From DUPU01 sp050952465 (GTDB lineage Bacteria; Bacillota; Dehalobacteriia; Dehalobacteriales; Dehalobacteriaceae), in assembly GCA_050952465.1 (NCBI GenBank), contig JBMNKZ010000014.1, positions 248,001-312,000 of the forward strand: a DNA stretch of 64,000 nt, read 5' to 3'. A model generated the notes under the pieces. The model was given only the letters and a program-made list of their open reading frames with translations, was not told where the DNA came from and ran no database searches. The translations under genes and the position numbers were made by a program. Of this stretch, positions 32,783 through 42,922 are shown piece after piece (positions within the stretch are counted from its first letter, which is position 1; each line of letters opens with the position of its first letter).

Positions 32783-33793
32783 TTATCTTTTTCCCAAATG
32801 ACAAGCAACAAAATGCTCACCACCAATATCGACAAATTCAGGTTCTCGCTCTTTGCAAATAGCTTTAACATATTGACAACGAGTATGAAAACAACATCCT
32901 TTAGGTGGATTTACCGGACTTGGCACATCACCCTCTAATATTATTTTTTTTCGAGTAACTTCCGGATCTGGAATCGGTGCAGCAGACATAAGAGCTCGTG
33001 TATAAGGATGGATGGGATTTCGATAGATATCATCATCACTTGATAGCTCAACTAATTTCCCCAGGTACATCACACCAACGCGATTAGAAATATGCTCTAC
33101 AACCGCAAGCCCATGGGCAATAAAAATATAAGTTAGTCCAAATTCCTTTTGAAGATCAGAGAATAAGTTCAAAATCTGCGACTGAATGGATACATCCAAT
33201 GCTGACACCGGTTCATCGCAAATAATTAGCTTCGGGTTTAAAGCAAGTGCCCGAGCAATACAAATACGCTGCCGCTGACCCCCAGAAAACTCATGAGGAT
33301 AGCGTTTAATATGATATGAGGAAAGGCCAACGACCTCTAACAGTTCCTTAACCTTCTTCATTTTCTCTGCTCCTCGAGCTATACCGTAAATCTCCAATGG
33401 TTCACTAATAATGTCAAGAACATCCATCCGTGGATTAAGCGCATCATATGGATCCTGGAAAACAATCTGCATCTGTCTGCGCAAACTACGCATTGCTCCC
33501 TGGTTTAGCTCAAAGATGTTCTTACCCTCAAAAAATACTTCACCTTCCGTTGAATCAATCAAGCGTAGAATAACCTTCCCCAAAGTGGATTTACCACATC
33601 CCGACTCACCCACCAGTCCAAATGTCTCTCCTTGACGAATAGAAAAGCTGACTCCATCGACAGCTTTAACATAACCCACCGTCCGTAAAAAAGTTCCACC
33701 TGTAATTGGGAAATACTTTTTTATATTTTTTACCTCCAGTAGTTTCCTGTCACTCCTCAAAACGTTGGAACTGCTTTTATCTGTTATACTCAC
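32783..33793 (-). CDS. dppF: Oligopeptide-type ABC importer ATPase (OppF/DppF)
   Basis: A 336-residue ABC ATPase with Walker [13 protein letters not shown], signature FSGGQRQRI, Walker B LIICDEPVSALD, and the C-terminal oligopeptide-transporter extension with paired cysteines (GCCFHTRCQYVKAIC), which holds a 4Fe-4S-like or zinc site in the family. It pairs with the DppD-type gene 18 bases upstream. Opp/Dpp systems import peptides, but related ones carry nickel, opines or ureides. In this locus a cyclic ureide or an N-carbamoyl compound is a fair guess. GTG start with AAAGGAGG upstream. Confidence 0.9.
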   Translation of the reverse strand: MSITDKSSSNVLRSDRKLLEVKNIKKYFPITGGTFLRTVGYVKAVDGVSFSIRQGETFGLVGESGCGKSTLGKVILRLIDSTEGEVFFEGKNIFELNQGAMRSLRRQMQIVFQDPYDALNPRMDVLDIISEPLEIYGIARGAEKMKKVKELLEVVGLSSYHIKRYPHEFSGGQRQRICIARALALNPKLIICDEPVSALDVSIQSQILNLFSDLQKEFGLTYIFIAHGLAVVEHISNRVGVMYLGKLVELSSDDDIYRNPIHPYTRALMSAAPIPDPEVTRKKIILEGDVPSPVNPPKGCCFHTRCQYVKAICKEREPEFVDIGGEHFVACHLGKR

Positions 33794-33811
33794 TGGGCGT
33801 CCTCCTTTGTC

Positions 33812-34780
33812 TCAACTTCTCAACCAGCAAGCCACTAATCGCCCCGGCTCCGCTTCGATATTTGGAGGCTCTTGTTCACGGCATATATCCTTGACATATG
33901 GGCAACGCGGGTTGAAACGACATCCTTTAGGCATTTTCATAGGATTAGGAACAACTCCATTAATGATATGGAGACGTTCTTTTTTTTCATTTAACCTGGG
34001 AACTGACCTGAGAAGACCTTCAGTGTAAGGATGAAGAGGCTTTCGAAAGAGGGAAACAACATTAGATTCTTCAACTACCTTTCCAGCATACATCACTATA
34101 ACCCTTTCAGCCATTTCTGCTACAATACCCAGATCATGAGTGATAAACATAATAGACATACCAATTTCCTTCTTGAGCCTTTTCATAAGTTCAAGAATCT
34201 GAGCCTGAATAGTTACATCTAGGGCTGTTGTGGGCTCATCAGCAATAAGTAGTCTGGGATTGCAAGAAAGCGCAATAGCGATCATTACACGTTGTCTCAT
34301 TCCACCGGAAAGTTGATGTGGATACTCGTATATTCGGCGTTGTGGTTCAGGAATACCAACAAGGCGAAGCATTTCAACAGCTTTATCTAAAGCTTCTTTA
34401 TGCTTTAGACCCTGATGAAGTTCAATTGCTTCTACAATTTGGTTACCGCAGGTATACGCCGGGTTTAACGAAGTCATTGGTTCCTGGAATATCATCGAGA
34501 TAATGTTTCCCCGTATCTTACGCATTTCAGCCTCTCTTTTTTTTAATAGATCCTCTCCTTCAAAAATAATCTCACCACCAACTATCCGACCAGGAGGCTT
34601 TGGTATTAGCCGCATTATAGACAACGAGGTAACGCTCTTGCCGCATCCTGACTCTCCAACCACACATAATGTCTCACCGCGATTAATATGCATACTAACA
34701 CCATCCACGGCAGGAACAATGCCGTCTGAAGTATAAAAACAAGTTTGAAGATCTTTAATTTCTAACAGATGATCGATCAT
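33812..34780 (-). CDS. dppD: Oligopeptide-type ABC importer ATPase (OppD/DppD)
   Basis: A 322-residue ABC ATPase: Walker [12 protein letters not shown], signature LSGGMRQRV, Walker [13 protein letters not shown] and the C-terminal oligo_HPY extension with Cys pairs ([15 protein letters not shown]). It is the partner of the next gene and of the permeases and binding protein encoded at 39342-42759, so the transporter is split by a group of hydrolase genes. Overlap with the partner gene is absent (18-base gap). The ligand is unknown. Confidence 0.9.
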   Translation of the reverse strand: MIDHLLEIKDLQTCFYTSDGIVPAVDGVSMHINRGETLCVVGESGCGKSVTSLSIMRLIPKPPGRIVGGEIIFEGEDLLKKREAEMRKIRGNIISMIFQEPMTSLNPAYTCGNQIVEAIELHQGLKHKEALDKAVEMLRLVGIPEPQRRIYEYPHQLSGGMRQRVMIAIALSCNPRLLIADEPTTALDVTIQAQILELMKRLKKEIGMSIMFITHDLGIVAEMAERVIVMYAGKVVEESNVVSLFRKPLHPYTEGLLRSVPRLNEKKERLHIINGVVPNPMKMPKGCRFNPRCPYVKDICREQEPPNIEAEPGRLVACWLRS

Positions 34781-34857
34781 ATTCTGTTACCACCTCTCTA
34801 TCTCTACTGCATGACCAGTGCACTATATAAACCAGAATTCACACATACTAGTTTATA

Positions 34858-36018
34858 CTACCCACAAATATTAATGGCACTTGCAAGGTATATCTTCACT
34901 GCCTGATACACCTCATCTACAGACACCCATTCATTATCGGAATGAGCTTGTTTTTCACAACCTGGTCCACAGATTACTGTAGGTATCTTCGCTTGACTTG
35001 AAAATAATGCACCGTCACTCCAGAATGGTACACCTACCACAGATGCCTCAGGAAATCCCGCCAATAACCTAGCTTGTTGCACTTTTTTCACAATAAGGGC
35101 ATCCGGTTCGGTGTTCAGAGTATGATGAATAAACTTGGCACTCTGTTCCATTTCGCCAAGATGGTATTTAAAATCAGATACTTCTGAAGCTAGGCGTTCC
35201 AGGATGTCTTTCACTTCTTGTATAACCGACTCTTTTGTTTCTCCTGGTATCCAGCGCCGATCAAATTCCACGACACAATAAGCAGGTACTGTCGGTGCCC
35301 TTTGACCTCCTCGTACTACCCCAACATTTAAGCTAGGAGAGCCTAACAGCGGATGGATGCGTTTCTGTAGGGCTGGAATCACTTCTTCTTCCAATGCTTG
35401 AATAAATCTTCTTGCTTTGTATATAGCATTGATACCTGCTTCAGGATGGCTGCTATGGGCGGCTTTTCCCTCGAAGCATACCCTCAACCAAACAATACCC
35501 TTATGTGCTATCCCTACATTTAATGAAGTAGCTTCACCAACAATGACCATATCCGGGACGGGACCCTTCTCCAGAAGATGCAGACTTCCTCTACTACAAG
35601 TTTCCTCGTCAATCACCCCAGCTAGGATTAAGTTACCTTTTAAGTTAGCCTGTGCTCGGGCTAAAATTATTTGAGCATAGGCCATAGCTGCGATTGCACA
35701 CTTCATGTCCGCAGCCCCACGTCCATATATCTTTCCGTTCTGCACCTCTCCACTATAAGCATTTAAATGTGCTCCGACCTCTACGGTATCGAGATGCCCG
35801 TTCATCATTAGCGTTGGGCCGCTTCCGTCACCTCTTATATATCCCAATATGTTCGCCCGATTCTCCGTAACCTCTACCAACTCAGTTTCAATTCCTTCAT
35901 CTCTTAAAAGATTATAAAGGTAAATAGCGACGGCCTTTTCTTGTCCTTCAACTTCCCGATTACTAGGAATCTGTATCATGCGCTGACATATAGAAAGCAA
36001 TTCCTCTTTGTCTATCAT
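34858..36018 (-). CDS. M20-family deacylase/peptidase (ArgE/DapE group)
   Basis: A 386-residue M20 zinc hydrolase. The metal motif is NGHLDTVEVGAHLNAY near residue 72-87, followed by GRGAADMKCAIAAM, DEETCSRGS with the catalytic Glu, the dimerisation domain starting at GIVWLRVCFEGKAAHSSHPEAG, and HSDNEWV at the end. The group removes acyl or aminoacyl groups from amines (N-acetylornithine, succinyl-diaminopimelate, dipeptides). Another gene of this type lies at 38034-39269. In this locus N-carbamoyl or N-formyl substrates are possible. It lies about 80 bases upstream of dppD. Confidence 0.82.
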   Translation of the reverse strand: MIDKEELLSICQRMIQIPSNREVEGQEKAVAIYLYNLLRDEGIETELVEVTENRANILGYIRGDGSGPTLMMNGHLDTVEVGAHLNAYSGEVQNGKIYGRGAADMKCAIAAMAYAQIILARAQANLKGNLILAGVIDEETCSRGSLHLLEKGPVPDMVIVGEATSLNVGIAHKGIVWLRVCFEGKAAHSSHPEAGINAIYKARRFIQALEEEVIPALQKRIHPLLGSPSLNVGVVRGGQRAPTVPAYCVVEFDRRWIPGETKESVIQEVKDILERLASEVSDFKYHLGEMEQSAKFIHHTLNTEPDALIVKKVQQARLLAGFPEASVVGVPFWSDGALFSSQAKIPTVICGPGCEKQAHSDNEWVSVDEVYQAVKIYLASAINICG

Positions 36019-36104
36019 CGCCCAGAGATTCTTAATTAGTTCTTTTATCTGTATCCCTCCTCGCAGCCTGCAACAATCGTTTTAATAAGTATCACATAAT
36101 ATCT

Positions 36105-36593
36105 CTATATCCCAGAAACTTTTAAAGGAATTTTTCTCTGAACTTCAACAACCAATTCAATTTCAACGGGAGCACTTCCCGGCAATTCAGCAACACCTAT
36201 AGCGGCACGTGCATGTTCCCCTGCTGTACCAAAAATCTCTTTCAACAAATTAGAAGCCCCATTAATCACTAAAGGCTGTTGATTAAAACCTATCCCTGAT
36301 GCAACATAGCCGTTTAACTTAACAATTCTTGTCACTCTGTCTAAGCTACCCAGAGTTTGCCTTAAAGCAGCCAAGCAGTTAATTACAGCTAACCGGGCAG
36401 CATCCTGGCCTTGTTCTAGTGACACTTCTTTTCCTAACTTCCCCAGATACTTTAACTTACCATTTACTGTTGGTGTATTTCCTGACACAAACACGAGGTT
36501 TCCTGATATTACTGCCGGAACAAATGAAGACTCCAATTTAGGCAAATTTGGTATACTAACTCCTAATTCTTCAAGTTTTCTTTCAAAATTCAT
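36105..36593 (-). CDS. RidA/YjgF-family protein
   Basis: A 162-residue RidA-superfamily protein of the longer (about 150) YjgF-like subgroup. It shows FVPAVISGNLVFVSGNTP, a GQDAARLAVINCLAAL helix and GEHARAAIGVAELPGSAPVEIE, where the arginine corresponds to the ligand-binding Arg of the family. RidA enzymes hydrolyse reactive enamines or imines; relatives in pyrimidine and purine routes (RutC) hydrolyse aminoacrylate or ureidoacrylate-derived compounds. The ATG at 36593 follows GCGGGGAT at a good distance, better than the upstream TTG. It lies between an allantoinase-like and an M20 gene, so it may clear an imine produced there. Confidence 0.85.
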   Translation of the reverse strand: MNFERKLEELGVSIPNLPKLESSFVPAVISGNLVFVSGNTPTVNGKLKYLGKLGKEVSLEQGQDAARLAVINCLAALRQTLGSLDRVTRIVKLNGYVASGIGFNQQPLVINGASNLLKEIFGTAGEHARAAIGVAELPGSAPVEIELVVEVQRKIPLKVSGI

Positions 36594-36632
36594 TATCATA
36601 TCCCCGCTTATCAAATATTAATATGAATTAAT

Positions 36633-38018
36633 TTAAATACATCTCGATATATATCTACCTGTTCCCGGTTTCACCAGTATTTGGCCTTCTTGATAAACTG
36701 TCTGTCCTCTTACTAAAGTTGCAACCACTTTGCCCCGTATTTTCCGACCTTCAAATGGGGAATTCGAAGACTTTGTTTTAGACAAAGTAGCTTTGCCACT
36801 ATAAACCCATTCTTTGTTGAGATCCAAAATAGTTATATCCGCATCCCCTCCGATTAGCAAACTACCTTTTTTAGGATATAATCCAAATATTTTTGCGGCG
36901 TTAGTGGATGTAATTTTAGCTAGAGTTTCAAGGGCAAGTCCACGTTTCTTAACTCCCTCATCTATAATTAATGGCAGCATGGCATCAATACCACCGAAGC
37001 CAGCCGGAGCATCCCATATGCTTTTTCCGCCTCCCTGTTTTTGCTCGTCGGTAAATGGACCGTGGTCTGATGCGATGCAGTCAACGTATCCTTTTAGTAC
37101 ATATTGCCACAATCTTTCCACAGTTTCCTTATCCCTCAATGGAGGATTACACTTGACAAAATTACCTTTCAGGGAAAGTTCAGACCTATCAAGCGTAAGG
37201 TAATGATGACAAGTCTCACTGGTTACTCGAACTCCTCGCTTTTTTGCCGAACATACTGTTTCTGCCCCTTTATCTGTCGACATGTGACAAATGTGAAGTC
37301 TACAGTTGGCATATTCCGCAAAGAGAATAGCCCTTTGAATTGCTTCCAATTCAGCAATCTCAGGTCGCGCATCACTATGTGCCTCGCCATCAACCCTTTC
37401 ATTCTCTTTTAACAATTTACTATAATGCGCAACAATATCAGCATTCTCAGCGTGTACCCCTATTAGGCCATTGAAACTGGCAACCTTTTTCATTGCCTCA
37501 AATAGAAATTGATCCGGCATATTTGGATAAAAATCTTCACCATAAGACATAAAAGCCTTAAACGCTACACATCCTAGTTCATGGAGATCACTAAGATTTT
37601 GAATATTCTTTGGAATAAGTCCTCCCCAAAAAGCAAAATCAACCACTGACTGTGATTTAGCAGCCTCCCGTTTAGAATCAAAGGACTCTCGATCAATTAA
37701 GGGCGGAATATCTAAAGGCATTGTAATAATTGTGGTGACGCCACCTGCAGCAGCTGCTTGTGTCCCACAGTAAAAATCCTCTCGGAATTCTAGGGAACCT
37801 GGCGAAAACAAATGCACATGAGGGTCGATTAACCCGGGAAGTACAACACACCCATCAGCATCTATAACTTTTTCCGCCTCTAATTGCGTATCCGGTGCCA
37901 AAAAGCCCACTATTATTCCTTTACTAATCGCCACTGAACCCTGAAAACTACCACCTTCTGTCACTAATCTTCCACCACGTATTAAAACATCAACTTTTTT
38001 ATTTGTATTAGCTGTCAT
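36633..38018 (-). CDS. Allantoinase-like cyclic amidohydrolase (copy 2)
   Basis: The 461-residue protein is a close relative of the allantoinase-like protein encoded at 24121-25545, with matching segments through the length (VDVLIRGGRLVTEGGSF, PGLIDPHVHLF, CVAFKAFMSYGEDFYPN with the carboxylated lysine, HAENADIV, CHMST and ASDHGPF). Metal ligands and the carboxylysine are kept, so it should be active. Two nearly parallel enzymes in one locus suggest different ring substrates or enantiomers. ATG at 38018 has AAAAGGGGATGG upstream. It is 15 bases downstream of an M20 gene and 39 bases upstream of the RidA gene. Confidence 0.8.
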   Translation of the reverse strand: MTANTNKKVDVLIRGGRLVTEGGSFQGSVAISKGIIVGFLAPDTQLEAEKVIDADGCVVLPGLIDPHVHLFSPGSLEFREDFYCGTQAAAAGGVTTIITMPLDIPPLIDRESFDSKREAAKSQSVVDFAFWGGLIPKNIQNLSDLHELGCVAFKAFMSYGEDFYPNMPDQFLFEAMKKVASFNGLIGVHAENADIVAHYSKLLKENERVDGEAHSDARPEIAELEAIQRAILFAEYANCRLHICHMSTDKGAETVCSAKKRGVRVTSETCHHYLTLDRSELSLKGNFVKCNPPLRDKETVERLWQYVLKGYVDCIASDHGPFTDEQKQGGGKSIWDAPAGFGGIDAMLPLIIDEGVKKRGLALETLAKITSTNAAKIFGLYPKKGSLLIGGDADITILDLNKEWVYSGKATLSKTKSSNSPFEGRKIRGKVVATLVRGQTVYQEGQILVKPGTGRYISRCI

Positions 38019-38033
38019 CTATACCATCCCCTT

Positions 38034-39269
38034 TTATTCACTTACTCCACAGATATTCAGAGCGGTCAGGGCGTAAACCAACACTGCTGATTCTAATTGG
38101 CTAATTTCCACACACTCGTGATCTGAATGAGCACAACTAATATCACCTGGGCCAAACATAATAGTAGGAATCCCTGCTAAACCATATAATAAACCTGAAT
38201 CCCCCCAATAGGTCTCTCCCTTGACCGGCAACGACGATCCCAATACTTTTTCTAAACTATATGCAACCGTTTTTACTAATAAGTTGTCCGCATTGATTTC
38301 CATTGCCGGGCGCGGTAATGGAATATAATTAACTTCGACGTTGATTCCCGACCTCATATTAGCAACCTCAATTGCCATTTCTTTTATATCACAACTTATC
38401 TGCTCAAGATTTTGATTCGGAGTCCACCGTATATCCACATATACCCTACATACATCAGGTACAGTGCCAGAAAAAGTCTCACTCATACCAAGTAAGTATG
38501 TTTTATTTGCTTTGGCAAAACCCTGAATTAAGCCTACGTTTACGGTTGGTGCTCCTACAAGTGAGTGAATGAGTTTACTATAACGTGGAATTAGTTGCCG
38601 CTCTACTCGATTCACAAAATCCGTTGCAGCATATATTGCATTCACCCCATTTCCCGGCACACTTGAGTGAACTGATTTTCCTAGAAAAATAATTTCAAAG
38701 TAATCGATACCCTTATGAGCGATTACAGGATGCAATAATGTGGGCTCTCCAACAATAGCGAAATCCGTCTTTGGTCCATGTTCAACAAGGTAGCGGGTAC
38801 CTGCACTTCCGGCTGCATCCTCATCAATAACACCGGCAAAGACCACATCCCCTTGCATCTGTATACCTAATCGGTTTAAAACGACTAACGCATATGCCAT
38901 TGCGCCAACTCCGGATTTCATATCTGCGGTTCCCCGTCCGTATAAACATCCATTTTTAATCAAACAATCAAATGGCTTTAGCATACCAAATGGCGGAACA
39001 GTATCAATATGCCCGTTAAACATTAGGCTTGGACCAGAGCCATTGCCTTTTAATGTTGCAATAACATTAGAACGCCCGTCTTTTACCTCCTGAAGATAGG
39101 CTTCTATACCCTCTGAAACAAAATAATTCTTTAGCCAAGTAGCTATCGGTTTCTCGCGATCTTGTTGTGCCCAGTGACTCGGTATCGATACCAGCTTTTG
39201 CACTATACTTAATACCTCATCTTTATCAACAGCTTTCAAAACCCGTTGATGTATATCTGCATGATCCAC
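38034..39269 (-). CDS. M20-family deacylase/peptidase (ArgE/DapE/CPG2 group)
   Basis: A 411-residue M20 zinc hydrolase. Visible motifs are FNGHIDTVPPFG near residue 86, YGRGTADMKSGVGAM, GVIDEDAAGSAG with the catalytic acid, the dimer domain opening at KGIDYFEIIFLGKSVHSSVPG, and CAHSDHECVE. It resembles the M20 protein encoded at 34858 in plan but not closely in sequence. Likely substrates are N-acyl or N-carbamoyl amino acids. The GTG at 39269 follows GGAGGAG. It lies between the permease gene dppC (72-base gap) and the second allantoinase-like gene. Confidence 0.82.
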   Translation of the reverse strand: MDHADIHQRVLKAVDKDEVLSIVQKLVSIPSHWAQQDREKPIATWLKNYFVSEGIEAYLQEVKDGRSNVIATLKGNGSGPSLMFNGHIDTVPPFGMLKPFDCLIKNGCLYGRGTADMKSGVGAMAYALVVLNRLGIQMQGDVVFAGVIDEDAAGSAGTRYLVEHGPKTDFAIVGEPTLLHPVIAHKGIDYFEIIFLGKSVHSSVPGNGVNAIYAATDFVNRVERQLIPRYSKLIHSLVGAPTVNVGLIQGFAKANKTYLLGMSETFSGTVPDVCRVYVDIRWTPNQNLEQISCDIKEMAIEVANMRSGINVEVNYIPLPRPAMEINADNLLVKTVAYSLEKVLGSSLPVKGETYWGDSGLLYGLAGIPTIMFGPGDISCAHSDHECVEISQLESAVLVYALTALNICGVSE

Positions 39270-39341
39270 TCGCGACTCCTCCTTTTAAGCAGTTAAAAAA
39301 TTTGGCAACTGAAAATTACACCATAAGTTTGAATTTAACTT

Positions 39342-40181
39342 TTAATCCTTTAAATAAGGATCAAGGGCATCTCGCAAAGCGTCACCTAATAAATTAAAAG
39401 CTAAAGCTGTGATCATGATGGCTAACCCCGGATAATAAACTAAATGGGGAGCAGCACGTAAATATGACTTTGCATCGCTTAGCATAGTACCCCACTCGGG
39501 AAAGTTTGGCGGTGCCCCAAGACCAATAAAACCAAGTCCGGCTGCACTAAGAATTGCAGTGCTCATTCTAATTGTACATAGTACAACTAAAGTCGGTACC
39601 AAATTGGGGATAATATGACGAAACATGATTCTAATGTTAGAAGCGCCACATGACACAGCAGCAGTAACAAAGCCTCTTTCTCGAATTGACATTACTGATC
39701 CCCGAATTAAGCGAGTAAACATAGGAATAGACCATATTCCTACAGCAATCATAGTATTATATAATCCGGGGCCTAGTATTGCCAACACAACAATAGCTAA
39801 TAACACAGTCGGAAATGCCATTAAGATGTCAATAAAACGCGAAATCATCATGTCCAAAACGCCCCTATAATAACCAGACAAAATACCTAAGACGATACCA
39901 AAAGAAAGTCCTATTGCAATTGATACAAACCCAACAAGCAATGAATAGCGCGCTCCTATTATTAGTCGACTAAGAATATCACGACCCATAGCATCAGTTC
40001 CTAACATGTGCTGTTCGGAAGGAACCTGTAGCCGTGCACTTAGATCCTGATTGTAAGGATCATATGGTGTAATGTATGACCCAAATAAAGCTAGGAATAC
40101 CACAAACATTAACACAAGTCCAGCCATAATAGTAATTGGATCGTGTTTTATACGTTTCAATAAGGCGGTTATTGTTATCAC
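39342..40181 (-). CDS. dppC: Dpp/Opp-type ABC permease (DppC)
   Basis: A 279-residue permease with about six membrane segments and the N-terminal OppC_N segment (GLVLMFVVFLALFGSYI, then YDPYNQDLSARLQ and HMLGTDAMGRDILSR). The EAA loop is AAVSCGASNIRIMFRHIIPN. The written GTG start at 40181 lies inside AGGAGGTG, so it cannot be served by that site; an ATA or the TTG at 40160 a little further on may be the real start. It pairs with DppB from the gene three bases upstream. Confidence 0.9.
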   Translation of the reverse strand: MITITALLKRIKHDPITIMAGLVLMFVVFLALFGSYITPYDPYNQDLSARLQVPSEQHMLGTDAMGRDILSRLIIGARYSLLVGFVSIAIGLSFGIVLGILSGYYRGVLDMMISRFIDILMAFPTVLLAIVVLAILGPGLYNTMIAVGIWSIPMFTRLIRGSVMSIRERGFVTAAVSCGASNIRIMFRHIIPNLVPTLVVLCTIRMSTAILSAAGLGFIGLGAPPNFPEWGTMLSDAKSYLRAAPHLVYYPGLAIMITALAFNLLGDALRDALDPYLKD

Positions 40182-40184
40182 CTC

Positions 40185-41129
40185 CTATTTATCTAAGGAT
40201 ACTTTTGGATCAAGGAACTTATAGGATATATCTACTAATATATTAATGATAATAAATGCAACGGCAATAACTACAACCCCACCCTGAACTACTGGAAAAT
40301 CGCGTGAAAAGGTGGCATTAATGATTAATCGACCTAATCCCGGCCAAGCAAAAACAGTTTCCACAATTACTGCTTCTCCTAAAAGGGATCCAAATTGCAT
40401 CCCTATCAACGTAACCACTGGTATGAGTGTGTTGCGCAGAGCATGCTTTAACAATACAATTGCTTCAGCTAAACCTTTTGCCCTTGCTGTACGGATATAA
40501 TCCTGGCGCATTATTTCAAGCATGGTTGATCTCGTAAGGCGCGCTAAATAAGCAGCTGATGGTACAGCAGCAGCAACGGCAGGAAGAATTAAATGGCGCA
40601 AGCCATCTATTGACCAAGGATTGTTGCCTAATCCGGATACTGGTAACCAACCCAGCTTTACCGAAATCCACAGAATTAACAATTGCCCTAGCCAGAAGTT
40701 TGGCATCGAAATACCAACCATAGCTCCTAACATTGTTAGACGATCAATAATCGAATTGCGCCATTTAGCCGCAATTACTCCACAGAGTACACCGATGACA
40801 GTAGCTAATATCATAGCAGCAACAATCAATTCCAAGCTTCGAGGAAGTGCTTCACTGATTAATTGGTTAACTGGGACTCTCATGTACCATGACTCCCCCA
40901 GATCACCGGTAAACAATCCAGAGATAAACTCCCAATACTGTACTAATAAAGGTTGGTCTAAACCCAACTGAATTCTAATAGTCTGAAGATCTGCCTCTGT
41001 GGCATCCGGACCGCCAATAAGGCGGGCCGGATCACCAGGAGTAAGATGCAAAATCAAAAACGCTATTATAGTTACACCAATAAGAGTAGGCAGCACCGCT
41101 AGCAAACGGCGAACCAAGAACCTCATCAT
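40185..41129 (-). CDS. dppB: Dpp/Opp-type ABC permease (DppB)
   Basis: A 314-residue permease of the DppB/OppB type. It begins MRFLVRRLLAVLPTLIGV, has LTPGDPARL after the first segment, five further membrane segments and the EAA loop AKGLAEAIVLLKHALRNTLIP. With DppC, the two ATPases (32783-34780) and the binding protein just upstream, it completes a five-part importer. The stop-start distance to the binding-protein gene is only four bases, so they are co-translated. Confidence 0.92.
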   Translation of the reverse strand: MMRFLVRRLLAVLPTLIGVTIIAFLILHLTPGDPARLIGGPDATEADLQTIRIQLGLDQPLLVQYWEFISGLFTGDLGESWYMRVPVNQLISEALPRSLELIVAAMILATVIGVLCGVIAAKWRNSIIDRLTMLGAMVGISMPNFWLGQLLILWISVKLGWLPVSGLGNNPWSIDGLRHLILPAVAAAVPSAAYLARLTRSTMLEIMRQDYIRTARAKGLAEAIVLLKHALRNTLIPVVTLIGMQFGSLLGEAVIVETVFAWPGLGRLIINATFSRDFPVVQGGVVVIAVAFIIINILVDISYKFLDPKVSLDK

Positions 41130-41133
41130 ATGG

Positions 41134-42759
41134 CTATTCCTCCACAGTTACGTCGTTATACAACCACGCTGTTCGTGAACCACTATGCTTATATCCTTTA
41201 ACCTTACTACTCACCGCAGCCAGGGATTGATCAGAGTACATCCAAATCCCTGTTACTTCCTCTTCCAACATATCTTGAACCTGATAGTAAATTTCTTTCC
41301 TTTGTTCCTTATCTGCGGTCTTGTTAGCCTCATCCATTAATTCATCTAGACGAGGATTAGCATAATTAAAAAAGTTAATTGAAGCACCCTGCAGTAAAAA
41401 TACTGAGATTGGCTGTTCAGCAGGATCTGTCGACGGTCGTGGCCCAACGCCTGCAAAAGCAATATCAAAGCCTTTCTTAGTCTCTAACTTGGTCCATAAT
41501 TGAGATCCCTCTACTATATCCAAGACAACTTCAATACCAATTACTTTTAAGTCATTCTGGACAGCATCAGCAATTTCTTTGTCCTTAATATAACGACCAT
41601 TTGAACCTAAAAGTTTGAGTGATAATCTCTCACCATCTTTTACTCGTATCCCGTCAGAACCGACCTTCCATCCCATCTCCTCTAGTAACTGTTTTGCTTT
41701 TTCTGGTTCATAAGCTGGTTCTTTAAAGTCTTTTTTGTGTGCCCAGCTTACCACTGGTGTAGGCCCAGCTGAACGAATTACAACATCTCCACATAAAGAC
41801 TTAACAATTTCATCCACATTAATGCCATGCCCTATAGCTTGACGCATCCGAACATCCTGTACAATTGGCGAACCGAAGTTGAAAAAGATGCCACGGATAG
41901 TATGATTAGGGTCTGACTGAATATTAAGATCCGGATTACTCTTAAGTCGTTCAAATTGTTCTGGTGGAATAGTTGTCACAATATCGACCCCGCCTGACTC
42001 CAGTTCAAGAAGTGCTGTTTCCGTATCAGGAATGATTCTGTAAATGAGCTGATCCAGCTTAACAGAGCCATTCCAGTAATTAGGATTAGGCTCTAACACA
42101 ACTCGCTGGCTTCTTGAAAATTCTTTCAATACAAAAGGTCCGGTGCCCACTGGGTTCTCTACGTATTTATCTCCATATTTTTTTACAGCTTCCGGGCTAT
42201 TCATCATAGGAGCATGCTCAGCTATGCATGTATCAATAAAAGCTGCCATAGGTTTACTGAGTATAAAACGAACAGTGAATTCATCTACTACCTCTACTTT
42301 TTCAATGTTGGAAAATTTGCTCCAGGCTACAGCTACGTTTTTATCCATGTAACGATCATAATTAAATTTAACAGCCTCAGCATTGAATGGTGTGCCATCG
42401 CTAAACTTGACTCCCTGACGCAAGAAAAAAGTCCATGTCATCAAGTCTTCCGAATTCTCCCATCTTTCGGCTAGTTGAGGTAAATAGTTGCCATCAAAAT
42501 CGACAGAAACGAGATTCTCACAAATATTTTTTAGAAGCATAAGGGTAGGTACATCAACGAGTTTAGCCGAGTCAAAACCAACAATATCAACCGGTATAGC
42601 GATAGTAAGGGTGCCCCCTTCAGTTACAACATCAGTTTGTTCAGTAGGATCCTCGGCTTGTTCGCTATCAGAATTACCGCCACCACCGCCACAACCTACC
42701 AAAAGCAACATTCCTATGAGTAATGTAAAAAGGAACGAATGTTTAATAAAAGATTTCAT
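41134..42759 (-). CDS. dppA: Family 5 extracellular solute-binding lipoprotein
   Basis: A 541-residue family 5 (DppA/OppA) binding protein. The lipoprotein signal is KHSFLFTLLIGMLLLVGCG with the lipid-bearing Cys at residue 23, followed by a glycine- and acid-rich linker. Family pieces include MLLKNICENLVSVD, WTFFLRQGVKFSDGTPFNA, NPVGTGPFVLKEF and the C-terminal WMYSDQSL. The ATG at 42759 is chosen because GGGAGG lies upstream; an earlier TTG frame start lacks a site. It is the first structural gene after the regulator, with 160 bases between them that should hold the locus promoter. The ligand is unknown; hydrolase genes nearby suggest a ureide or small amide. Confidence 0.9.
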   Translation of the reverse strand: MKSFIKHSFLFTLLIGMLLLVGCGGGGGNSDSEQAEDPTEQTDVVTEGGTLTIAIPVDIVGFDSAKLVDVPTLMLLKNICENLVSVDFDGNYLPQLAERWENSEDLMTWTFFLRQGVKFSDGTPFNAEAVKFNYDRYMDKNVAVAWSKFSNIEKVEVVDEFTVRFILSKPMAAFIDTCIAEHAPMMNSPEAVKKYGDKYVENPVGTGPFVLKEFSRSQRVVLEPNPNYWNGSVKLDQLIYRIIPDTETALLELESGGVDIVTTIPPEQFERLKSNPDLNIQSDPNHTIRGIFFNFGSPIVQDVRMRQAIGHGINVDEIVKSLCGDVVIRSAGPTPVVSWAHKKDFKEPAYEPEKAKQLLEEMGWKVGSDGIRVKDGERLSLKLLGSNGRYIKDKEIADAVQNDLKVIGIEVVLDIVEGSQLWTKLETKKGFDIAFAGVGPRPSTDPAEQPISVFLLQGASINFFNYANPRLDELMDEANKTADKEQRKEIYYQVQDMLEEEVTGIWMYSDQSLAAVSSKVKGYKHSGSRTAWLYNDVTVEE

Positions 42760-42922
42760 GTAACTAACCTCCCTTAATTTTTTCAATCAAATAAGAAATT
42801 GGGTTACCCTAAGAATTTTTTACATGAATTTTTTAGGTGCCAACTTTTAACATGACGTTAGTAATAATGTTTTTTTATATTTTTTCCTCCTTCCTAGTTT
42901 TTCTCTTTAGCTACATTTAAAT

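Noticed and set aside
40160..40181. Moving the dppC start to the TTG at 40160
   Set aside because: Neither the GTG at 40181 nor the TTG has a well-placed site, so the longer form was kept and the doubt noted.
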